Origin: DATKIY01 sp963726755
Lineage (GTDB): Bacteria > Actinomycetota > Actinomycetes > JAHEKZ01
Assembly (NCBI GenBank): GCA_963726755.1
Contig: CAVSDB010000002.1
Coordinates: 248,001 to 312,000, forward strand
Length of the DNA: 64,000 bases
Direction of reading: 5' to 3'
Part shown: piece by piece, positions 46,671 through 53,710 of the stretch
Layout: every line of letters starts with the position of its first letter
Position numbering within the stretch: position 1 is the first letter of the stretch
Notes under the pieces: generated by a model
Database searches by the model: none
What the model was told of the DNA's origin: nothing
What the model saw: only the letters and a program-made list of their open reading frames with translations
Made by a program: the position numbers and the translations under genes

Positions 46671-46746
46671 ATGAGCAAGCGCGCACGTAAGCGTCGCGAC
46701 CGTAAGAAAAAGAGCCGCGAACCACGGCAAGCGCCCCACAGCGTGA
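46671..46746 (+). CDS. Ribosomal protein bL37 (24 aa, one-base insertion)
   Basis: MSKRARKRRDRKKK lies in one frame, and AANHGKRPTA with its TGA (46744-46746) continues in the next, so one extra base near 46710 in the A-rich run is likely. The repaired 24-residue, very basic peptide matches actinobacterial bL37 (pattern KRGRKKRDRKxSKANHGKRP), found in the large ribosomal subunit of mycobacteria next to sigH. A ribosome binding site (CAAGGAGTTCGT) precedes the ATG. A terminator follows directly. Confidence 0.8.
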
Positions 46747-46749
46747 CGA

Positions 46750-46776
46750 AAGGCCTCACCAATTTGGTGAGGCCTT
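46750..46776. terminator. Strong hairpin between bL37 and the rsrA stop
   Basis: Eleven-base perfect stem AAGGCCTCACC / GGTGAGGCCTT with an AATTT loop, three bases after the bL37 stop and 35 bases beyond the convergent rsrA stop. It may serve both directions. No T-run follows. Confidence 0.75.
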
Positions 46777-46810
46777 AGTCGTTGGCTAGCGCCTCAGATC
46801 AGACAGTCGT

Positions 46811-47089
46811 TCAGTCGGCGCGAAACTCCACCTGAGTCATCTCGGCCCTCACGACTCGAATGCGACTAATGACCGACTCACGCAAGGTATCTGGGGCCAC
46901 TTCAGCGCAACAGCGAACGATGAGCTGCTTCACTTCACGCTCGATGCCGTACTCGCGCAGGCACGGCGAACAGTCGTCGAGGTGTTGTCGGATGTGCTCA
47001 AGTGAGTCACCGTCCAACTCGCCGTCGAGATAGAGATACACGGCCTCGATGACGTCTCCGCAATCAACCTCGTGGTCGTCGTGGCTCAC
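46811..47089 (-). CDS. rsrA: Zinc anti-sigma factor RsrA/RshA
   Basis: 92-residue redox-sensing anti-sigma factor that holds SigH until thiol oxidation releases zinc. The ZAS motif is IRQHLDDCSPCLREYG (HxxxCxxC), and the additional conserved Cys is in DCGDVIEAVYLYLDGELDGD. Further Cys in VRCCAEVAP. The ATG overlaps the sigH stop (ATGA), the classic sigma/anti-sigma coupling. Confidence 0.9.
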   Translation of the reverse strand: MSHDDHEVDCGDVIEAVYLYLDGELDGDSLEHIRQHLDDCSPCLREYGIEREVKQLIVRCCAEVAPDTLRESVISRIRVVRAEMTQVEFRAD

Positions 47090-47706
47090 TGGTCCTCCTG
47101 TGACGATGCGCCAGCTTTGACGAAGCCTCGTTCGCGAGCGTAGTCCTCAAGTTTGCCGCGAAGTTGGCGACGGCCGCGATGCAGTCTGGACATGACCGTG
47201 CCAACCGGTGTGTCCATGATCTCGGCAATCTCTTTGTAAGCAAAGCCTTCAACATCTGCCAAGTAGACCGCCATCCGAAACTCCTCAGACAACTCCGCCA
47301 GCGCATCCTTGACGTCGCTGTCAGGTAGCCGATCCAGCGCCTCGATCTCAGCCGAGCGCAGGCCTGTCGACGTGTGTGATTCGGCGCGGTGCAACTGCCA
47401 ATCGTCAACCTCTTCGGCTGCCGACTGCAGCGGTTCCCGCTGCTTCTTTCGATAGGAGTTGATGAATGTGTTGGTCAGGATTCGGTAAAGCCAAGCCTTG
47501 AGGTTCGTGCCGTCGCGGTACTGGTGGAATGCCGCAAACGCCTTGGCGTACGCCTCTTGGACCAGGTCCTCGGCATCGGCTGGGTTGCGGGTCATTCGAA
47601 GGGCAGCGCCGTACAACTGATCGAGGAAGGGAAGTGCATCCCGCTCGAACCTGGCTGCCCGCTCGTCGACGGTCTCCGGTCGCTCGGCTGACTCCTCGTT
47701 GCTCAT
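47086..47706 (-). CDS. sigH: ECF sigma factor SigH/SigR (oxidative stress)
   Basis: 206 residues from the ATG at 47706 (MSNEESAERPETVDERAARF). Region 2: LPFLDQLYGAALRMTRNPAD, then AEDLVQEAYAKAFAAFHQYR and NLKAWLYRILTNTFINSYRK. Region 4: LSEEFRMAVYLADVEGFAYK, then EIAEIMDTPVGTVMSRLHRG. This is the disulfide-stress sigma factor group of actinobacteria. The frame is open upstream to 47829, but family members start here. A matching SigH promoter lies at 47770-47795, indicating positive autoregulation. Confidence 0.92.
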   Translation of the reverse strand: MSNEESAERPETVDERAARFERDALPFLDQLYGAALRMTRNPADAEDLVQEAYAKAFAAFHQYRDGTNLKAWLYRILTNTFINSYRKKQREPLQSAAEEVDDWQLHRAESHTSTGLRSAEIEALDRLPDSDVKDALAELSEEFRMAVYLADVEGFAYKEIAEIMDTPVGTVMSRLHRGRRQLRGKLEDYARERGFVKAGASSQEDQ

Positions 47707-47767
47707 TGGCACGAAGGCTACCTTCAGACGCGGACGCTCGAGAGTGGGCACCGTGGACACAGGGGCT

Positions 47768-48424
47768 TTAACGCAGCCCGGCCCGAGACGATTCCCCGAA
47801 GACCAGACGATGAAGCCAGGCGGCGACACCGTCGGTGATCATTTGTCCAGCTTCGCTCCTGGTGATGACCGCCGTCTTGGCAACCGCGAGTCCATGATCA
47901 GCTCCTGGGACGGCAAGCACGGAGCGCTCGTCCAGAACCTGCCCGACCTCGCTCGCAGCGCCGAACGAGTCGCGCGTCCCCTGGATCACCAGGGTCGGCA
48001 GGCCGGTTTCGAGTTCGGCGGCCCGACTCTTCTCCGGACGGCCAGGTGCGTGTAGTGGGAAGGCCAGCCCCAACACCCCAACTGCAGAAACCCTGCTCGC
48101 GGTGCGACAGGCAACTCGAGCGCCCGCACTTCGTCCCCCCACGACCAGCACCTTGTCGACCAGGGACTCCTTCCGGAGTGCATCGAGAACCTCGATCCAA
48201 GCGACGTCCAGGCGCGGAGGGGCAACTGCCAACCGTCGACCCGATACTCGCCACGGTTGCTCGACAAGGAGCACGTCGAAACCTTGGCCCGGCAACGCCG
48301 TCGCTAGGAGTTGCAAGTCCCACGCCTCGATGCCTCCGCCGGCTCCGTGGCCCAGAACAACCGAACCTCTGCGACGACGCGTCGTGCAGTGCAACCACAC
48401 CCGCGCTTGACCTTCGGCAGTCAT
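47768..48424 (-). CDS. Alpha/beta hydrolase (KANL3/Tex30-like)
   Basis: 218 residues. VVLGHGAGGGIEAWDLQLLA forms the oxyanion region; the nucleophile is in VVGGRSAGARVACRTA (GxSxG); Asp is in LVIQGTRDSFGAASEVGQVL; His is in VPGADHGLAVAK. This is the small dienelactone-hydrolase-like group. Substrate unknown. Its 3' end contains the SigH-type promoter of the sigH operon. Confidence 0.82.
   Translation of the reverse strand: MTAEGQARVWLHCTTRRRRGSVVLGHGAGGGIEAWDLQLLATALPGQGFDVLLVEQPWRVSGRRLAVAPPRLDVAWIEVLDALRKESLVDKVLVVGGRSAGARVACRTASRVSAVGVLGLAFPLHAPGRPEKSRAAELETGLPTLVIQGTRDSFGAASEVGQVLDERSVLAVPGADHGLAVAKTAVITRSEAGQMITDGVAAWLHRLVFGESSRAGLR
47770..47795 (-). promoter_or_regulatory. SigH-type promoter of the sigH-rsrA operon
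   Basis: On the minus strand GGAAT (47795-47791), 18 bases, then GTT (47772-47770), the known consensus GGAAT-N18/19-GTT of SigR/SigH promoters. It lies 64 bases upstream of the sigH ATG, as expected for autoregulation. Confidence 0.75.
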
Positions 48425-48443
48425 GAACGTCAGAGCAGGAGAG

Positions 48444-49245
48444 TCAGTTGAAGCCGCCGGTGACGTCAGCAGTGCCGATCACCGCCTCCTCAAGCGGAAG
48501 CGGTTCGATGAGGTCCGGTCCGTTGTTCCGCACGTTGTTCACCCGGGTAGACACCGGATACGCCGACAAATGCGTCGCAACTGCGGGCACCAACAACGGC
48601 TGCACCTCGTCAATCTCCTGCAAGTCCGGATCGAGCCACCGCGTCCAGTTATCACTGCTCACTACCAACGGCATTCGCTCGTGGATACGCCCCAACGCAT
48701 CGCTTGATGACGTGGTGATGACCGTGGTACTGAGCAACCACCCATCGGGATCATCGGGACTGTGATCCTTGGATCGCCACCACTCATACAAGCCCGCCAT
48801 GGCCAGCGACTCGCCATCAGTGCGGTGAATGAAGAAGGGCTGCTTCTGCGGCTTACCTGCTTTGGTCTTTGGTCCGCCGTTGCCCTGCGGTGTGTACCAC
48901 TCGTAGTACCCGTCGGCTGGCAGCAAGCAACGCCGCTTCGCGAACGCGCGGCGAAACGATGGCTTCTCCGCCAGCGTTTCCATGCGGGCGTTAATCATTC
49001 GATTGCCGATCGACGGATCCTTCGCCCAGGAAGGAACCAACCCCCAACGCATCACGCTGAGTTGTCGATGGGCATCGGCTCCCTCTGGTGCGTGTCGAGG
49101 GCGACGAGTCATGACTCCGTACACATCCTTCGTCGGCGCCACGTTGAAGTCGGCCTCAAGAGGTGTCTTCTACAAGAGATTCCTCGACTTCGAACTCTTC
49201 GACGAGCGTGTCTGCATGCTTCGCCGCCGCATACCGTCCGCACAT
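48444..49245 (-). CDS. SRAP-domain protein (HMCES/YedK family), abasic-site DNA-protein crosslinker (one frame break)
   Basis: About 265 residues. MCGRYAAAKHADTLVEEFEV provides the catalytic Cys2 that crosslinks to abasic sites in single-stranded DNA. After a break near 49160 the sequence continues ADFNVAPTKDVYGVMTRRP, then MRWGLVPSWAKDPSIGNRMI, NARMETLAEKPSFRRAFAKR, RCLLPADGYYEWYTP and RIHERMPLVVSSDNWTRWLD (active-site His and Glu). Without the repair the Cys2 start is lost. In mycobacteria the orthologue (Rv3226c) sits beside aroA as here. Confidence 0.85.
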
Positions 49246-49291
49246 GCGTCGAGCCTACGGTGGTCGATACGACGCGCGCTATTCTCGATAG

Positions 49292-50587
49292 GTGAAGACC
49301 CAACCCGACGCGGCCACCGAGTGGCCAGCACCTGTTGCGTCGGGACCGATCGATGCGTCGGTCGAAATTCCCGGGTCAAAGTCACTCACCAACCGTTACC
49401 TAATGCTCAGTGCGCTCGCCTCGACACCGTCGACACTCCACCACCCACTAGAGGCTCGCGACACCGCCCTGATGCGATCCGCCCTCCGCACTCTGGGGAC
49501 AGAGATTGACTCAGCATCCGAAGCGTGGCGAATCCAGCCGCAACCATGGTCCGGCCCAGCGGACATTGACTGCGGGCTCGCGGGAAACGTCATGCGCTTC
49601 GTCCCAGCGGTGGCCGGGCTGGCCAAAGGTCGGGTGAGTTTCGATGGAGATTCCCAGGCACGACGTCGTCCCATCGCGCCGATGATCGAAGCGCTGCGAC
49701 AACTTGGTGTCGAGATCCTCGACGGTGGACGCGGGACGCTACCTTTCGAGGTCGAGGCAAGCGGTGTCATACGCGGGGGGAATGCAACCATCGACTCCAG
49801 CGCCTCAAGCCAGTTCATCACTGCGCTATTGCTGGCCGGCTGTCGCTACGTCGACGGCTTGACGCTGACGAGTATCGGCGCCACCGTGCCTTCGCGCCCG
49901 CACATTGAGATGACGCTCACCCTGCTCAGACAATGCGGCGTCGACGCGACAGAAGTAGACAAGAACATGTGGCGAGTCGCCCCATCAGAGATCACCGTCG
50001 GGGACGCCACCATCGAGCCGGATTTGTCCAACGCCACCCCTTTCCTGGCGGCGGCTCTCATGACGGGGGGGCGTTGCCGCATCACTGGCTGGCCTCCCAA
50101 CTCCGTCCAACCGGTTGACGCCGTTCGCAATCTCGTGGAGCAGTTCGGTGGCAACCTGACAGTCGGACCGCAGTCGCTCGAAGTTCATGCCGGCGAATCA
50201 CTGACCGGCGCGGATCTGGACATGTCGGCGATCGGCGAACTCGTACCTACCGTCACCGCACTTGCAACGGTGGCCGGTTCCCCCACCACCATCCGAGGGG
50301 TAGCTCATTTGCGTGGCCACGAAACCGATCGGTTAGCGGCCTTGGCGACCGAATACAACGCGCTCGGTGGCGACGTGACAGAAACGTCAGACGGGCTGCT
50401 CATCAAGCCGAAGCCCCTACGCGGCGGCATCTTCCACACGTACCACGATCATCGGCTGGCGACCGCAGCGGCACTCACCGGGCTCGTTACGCCAGGGATC
50501 TTTGTTGAGAACGTCGCCACCACCAGTAAGACCCTGCCGAACTTTCCGCACATGTGGGAACGCATGTTGGATCCTGCGGCTGCATGA
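49292..50587 (+). CDS. aroA: 3-phosphoshikimate 1-carboxyvinyltransferase (EPSP synthase)
   Basis: 431 residues from a GTG at 49292. Sixth step of the shikimate pathway, joining PEP to shikimate-3-phosphate. Conserved blocks: VEIPGSKSLTNRYLMLSALA, DIDCGLAGNVMRFVPAVAGL, SFDGDSQARRRPIAPMIEAL, DSSASSQFITALLLAG, HLRGHETDRLAALATEYNAL and TYHDHRLATAAALTGLVTPG. The GNVMRF form is usual in actinobacteria. The next gene's ATG overlaps its TGA, so aroA and rsgA are coupled. Intact. Confidence 0.95.
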   Translation: MKTQPDAATEWPAPVASGPIDASVEIPGSKSLTNRYLMLSALASTPSTLHHPLEARDTALMRSALRTLGTEIDSASEAWRIQPQPWSGPADIDCGLAGNVMRFVPAVAGLAKGRVSFDGDSQARRRPIAPMIEALRQLGVEILDGGRGTLPFEVEASGVIRGGNATIDSSASSQFITALLLAGCRYVDGLTLTSIGATVPSRPHIEMTLTLLRQCGVDATEVDKNMWRVAPSEITVGDATIEPDLSNATPFLAAALMTGGRCRITGWPPNSVQPVDAVRNLVEQFGGNLTVGPQSLEVHAGESLTGADLDMSAIGELVPTVTALATVAGSPTTIRGVAHLRGHETDRLAALATEYNALGGDVTETSDGLLIKPKPLRGGIFHTYHDHRLATAAALTGLVTPGIFVENVATTSKTLPNFPHMWERMLDPAAA

Positions 50588-51609
50588 CAAGCCGGCGTCG
50601 GGACCTCGACGAGGACGATGTTCGTATTCGTCCCGGAAAATACAAGGCTCGGGCCCGCAGCAAGCAGCGGCCAACACACGAAGACGCCGCTGCTGGGATG
50701 GTCGTGGCGGTCGACCGCGGACGATTCACGGTGGTTCTCGACGAGCAAACTGACGCAGGTGTCGATTCGGTAAGAGAACTCTTCGCCATAAAGGCCAGAG
50801 AGCTCGGACGCAAAGGCATCGTGCTCGGGGACCAGGTCGAACTTGTCGGCGATTTGACCGGGGGAAGCGACGCGCTTGCTCGCATTGTCCGCCGTCATGC
50901 GCGAGTGACCACTCTGCGCAGGAGCGCAGACGACAGCGACCCCGACGAACGAGTGATCGTTGCCAATGCCGACCAACTCGCGGTAGTCGTGGCTGCCGCT
51001 GACCCCGAACCTCGACCGCGACTGGTTGACCGTGCGTTGATCGCGGCCTTCGACGGCGGACTAACACCGCTCCTTCTCATCACCAAGACCGACCTCGCCG
51101 ACCCGACACCACTCGTCGATCGGTACCGACCGTTGGACATTCCCTACGTGACCACTGCGTTGGGAAGTTCGCTCGACGAGATCACTCAACTACTCAACTC
51201 ACGTGTGACGGTGCTGCTCGGCCACTCGGGTGTCGGCAAATCCACTCTGGTGAATGCACTGGTGCCAGAAGCGCTTCGAGCTGTGGGACACGTCAACGCC
51301 GTCACCGGTCGCGGTCGTCACACCTCCAGTTCTGCTGTGGCGCTTCCGCTCGCGGGTTCTGGTTGGGTCATCGACACTCCCGGGATCCGCTCGTTCGGCC
51401 TCGCACATGTGGATCTCGATCGATTCATCCAAGCCTTTCCTGACTTGGCCGCCGCGGCTGCCGATTGCCCTCGGGGCTGTCACCACGATGACGAGCACTG
51501 CGCTTTGGACGCCTTTGTCGCTGGTGGAGGAACCGACCCTGCGCGGCTGACGTCCCTTCGGGCACTGCTGGCCAGCCGCGCGGGATCTGACGACGACGGG
51601 GACAGTTAG
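50584..51609 (+). CDS. rsgA: Ribosome small subunit-dependent GTPase RsgA
   Basis: 341 residues from the ATG at 50584, which overlaps the aroA stop. Circularly permuted GTPase helping late 30S assembly. An N-terminal OB fold (GMVVAVDRGRFTVVL), then G4 LLITKTDLAD before G1 LLGHSGVGKSTLVNALVPEA and G3 WVIDTPGIRSFGLAHVD, the order that defines permutation. The zinc knuckle at the C-terminus is CPRGCHHDDEHC. The start is rich in Arg and Lys (RIRPGKYKARARSKQRP), suited to RNA contact. Confidence 0.93.
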   Translation: MTSRRRDLDEDDVRIRPGKYKARARSKQRPTHEDAAAGMVVAVDRGRFTVVLDEQTDAGVDSVRELFAIKARELGRKGIVLGDQVELVGDLTGGSDALARIVRRHARVTTLRRSADDSDPDERVIVANADQLAVVVAAADPEPRPRLVDRALIAAFDGGLTPLLLITKTDLADPTPLVDRYRPLDIPYVTTALGSSLDEITQLLNSRVTVLLGHSGVGKSTLVNALVPEALRAVGHVNAVTGRGRHTSSSAVALPLAGSGWVIDTPGIRSFGLAHVDLDRFIQAFPDLAAAAADCPRGCHHDDEHCALDAFVAGGGTDPARLTSLRALLASRAGSDDDGDS

Positions 51610-51619
51610 CCTCTGCCGT

Positions 51620-52453
51620 GTGACGGCAAACTCCTCCAGTGCACAAGCTGACGACCTTGCCTTGGCCATGAAAATGGCGGATGAAGGCGACCGCATCGCT
51701 CTGAGTCGCTTTCGAGCCCTTGATCTGGTTGTCGAGACCAAGCCAGATCTGACACCTGTCAGTGACGCTGACCGCGCCGTTGAGGACGCATTGCGAGCCA
51801 TCCTCTCGGCAGCGCGGCCAAGCGACTCAGTGCAGGGCGAGGAGTCTGGGACGACCGGCTCCAACACTCGACGTTGGATTCTCGATCCCATCGACGGCAC
51901 CAAGAACTACGTCAGGGGTGTCCCGGTCTGGGCCACGCTCATCGCCCTAGTCGACGGAGACATCGCCGACACGTCGTCATTCGCTATCGGAGTGGTAAGC
52001 GCACCCGCGTTAGGCCTTCGTTGGTGGGCAACCCGCGGTGGCGGTGCATGGTCGCAGACCGGCGGCGAACTGCCGCGGCAACTTCGCGTCTCACAGGTGC
52101 ACACGATCGCCGACTGCTCATTGTCCTTCTCGGACTGGAACGACCCCGCGTGGGCTAGCTCAGGTACCCGCGGCGGTTTCGACCGCCTCCTCACGAATGC
52201 CTGGCGGACGAGGGCGTACGGCGACTTCTGGTCCCACGTGCTAGTCGCAGAAGGCGGAGTCGACGTGGCGATCGAGCCCGAATTGAAACCGTGGGACATG
52301 GCCGCGTTCATCCCCATCGTGACCGAAGCGGGCGGCGTCGTCACGGCCATGGACGGGTCAGCCGCGATGATCGCCGGAAACGCAGTCAGCAGTAACGGCC
52401 TATTGCACGCTCAGGTGCTGGGGGAACTTGCCGCCAACGCCTCTGCCGGCTGA
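51620..52453 (+). CDS. hisN: Histidinol-phosphatase, inositol monophosphatase family
   Basis: 277 residues from a GTG at 51620. Metal and phosphate site: DSVQGEESGTTGSNTRRWIL, DPIDGTKNYVRGVPVWATLI and KPWDMAAFIPIVTEAGGVVT, as in HisN of actinobacteria, the enzyme for the eighth histidine step. The RGVPVW block after DGTKNY resembles HisN rather than SuhB. Eleven bases after rsgA, so probably co-transcribed. The last 43 bases overlap the convergent membrane gene. Confidence 0.87.
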   Translation: MTANSSSAQADDLALAMKMADEGDRIALSRFRALDLVVETKPDLTPVSDADRAVEDALRAILSAARPSDSVQGEESGTTGSNTRRWILDPIDGTKNYVRGVPVWATLIALVDGDIADTSSFAIGVVSAPALGLRWWATRGGGAWSQTGGELPRQLRVSQVHTIADCSLSFSDWNDPAWASSGTRGGFDRLLTNAWRTRAYGDFWSHVLVAEGGVDVAIEPELKPWDMAAFIPIVTEAGGVVTAMDGSAAMIAGNAVSSNGLLHAQVLGELAANASAG

Positions 52454-53202
52454 CTGACTGGTGTGAGCCGACGTCCGGGCAGTCTTGACGCGATCCACTG
52501 ACATCCGGCAATCACCCATGGCGCGACGGCGATCGCAACGAGGTCGAACCAGCCATAACCACCTGCAGCACCTGTTGGGGGGTTCCCGATAGCCACCAGA
52601 CCGGTCGGGTCGTGGGCAGACCAGGTCCAGGCACCGATCGTGGTGCCAAGGATCTCGAGATAGGTCACGACCATGAAGGCGCCGACGTAGAGCAACCGCG
52701 ACCGTCCCCACAAGCAGAACCCAAGCAGGCACAGGTACCAGAACGCACCAAGCACGTCGAGGCGCGGAGCCAGCGGCGACAACCCCCAAAGGGCATAGAG
52801 GCCAGCCAGCACCAGAGTTGTCGTGACTAAACCGCGACTGTGGCGCTTGAACCAGACCGAACTTCCTAGGGACAACGCGGCGAGGTAGACCAACCCATGC
52901 CCAGGAGGTACGAATGCGGGGACATTGTCGAACCGGTAGACGTAGACCCCGAGCAAGGGCGAAAACGTGTACTCGACGATCGTCGCGAAACCGATGACGA
53001 CTGCAGTTTGGGCTCTCACCAGATTCGACTGGGTCCAAAGCAGCGCGAGCAACAACGCCCAAGTGAGCACCCCGAGCATGGTCTGCTGCGACAGCGTCGC
53101 GTGGCGATCCAACAGGAGCACCGCTGGGATCCACACCAGGACCGAACAGATCACGATCAAGCCCTGTCGGGTTGTCCCGACCGAGAGATCGCGAGTACTC
53201 AC
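52411..53202 (-). CDS. Integral membrane protein of unknown function (about 263 aa)
   Basis: From the GTG at 53202 (STRDLSVGTTRQGLIVICSV). About seven helices, including LIVICSVLVWIPAVLLLD, MLGVLTWALLLALLWTQS, AFVPPGHGLVYLAALSLGSS and a C-terminal FDLVAIAVAPWVIAGCQWIA. A conserved-looking motif GVYVYRFDNVPAFVPPGHG sits between the third and fourth helices. Not recognised. The frame is open upstream to 53343, but that part has no membrane character and lies over the CBS gene. Confidence 0.65.
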   Translation of the reverse strand: MSTRDLSVGTTRQGLIVICSVLVWIPAVLLLDRHATLSQQTMLGVLTWALLLALLWTQSNLVRAQTAVVIGFATIVEYTFSPLLGVYVYRFDNVPAFVPPGHGLVYLAALSLGSSVWFKRHSRGLVTTTLVLAGLYALWGLSPLAPRLDVLGAFWYLCLLGFCLWGRSRLLYVGAFMVVTYLEILGTTIGAWTWSAHDPTGLVAIGNPPTGAAGGYGWFDLVAIAVAPWVIAGCQWIASRLPGRRLTPVSQPAEALAASSPST

Positions 53203-53323
53203 CTGGCTAGTTTGCCAGGGCTGACCGATCTGCGGCGCGCTTGGTCGGGTGAATCTGGTCGAGGCGCTTGCCCTCTCGGTCCCAACACGGAACGATTCAG
53301 TAACCAGGGAGTGGGGTATCGCC

Positions 53324-53710
53324 ATGCAGGTGCGCGAGGCCATGAGTAATCAGGTGATCACTGTTGGATCTGGCCTGAGTCTGCAACAAGCCTGTCAGGT
53401 GATGACCGAGAAGAACATCGGGTCAGTGGTCATCATGGATCCCGAAGGTCAGGGTCCAGGGATCTTGACTGAGCGAGACATTGTTCGAGCCATCGCCAAC
53501 GGCGTTGACCTCGCCAGCATTCCGACCAGCGAATACCTCACGGCAGACGCGACGTACGCGGCCCCAGGTTGGACGTTGGAAGAAGCCAGCGACGCCATGC
53601 GCCGTGGTGGCTTTCGTCACCTCGTCGTGGTCGAGGGAGACCAAGTACTCGGAATGCTGTCGATGCGCGACATCGTCAAAGCCTGGGCGCCAGAACACTC
53701 CCCGGGCTAG
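53324..53710 (+). CDS. CBS-domain pair protein
   Basis: 128 residues from the ATG at 53324: MQVREAMSNQVITVGSGLSL, then LQQACQVMTEKNIGSVVIMD, ILTERDIVRAIANGVDLASI and a second CBS motif, LEEASDAMRRGGFRHLVVVE, with VLGMLSMRDIVKAWAPEHSP. Two CBS motifs forming one Bateman module that usually senses adenosine nucleotides. No catalytic domain attached; partner unknown. The stop overlaps the convergent MMPL transporter stop. Confidence 0.88.
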   Translation: MQVREAMSNQVITVGSGLSLQQACQVMTEKNIGSVVIMDPEGQGPGILTERDIVRAIANGVDLASIPTSEYLTADATYAAPGWTLEEASDAMRRGGFRHLVVVEGDQVLGMLSMRDIVKAWAPEHSPG

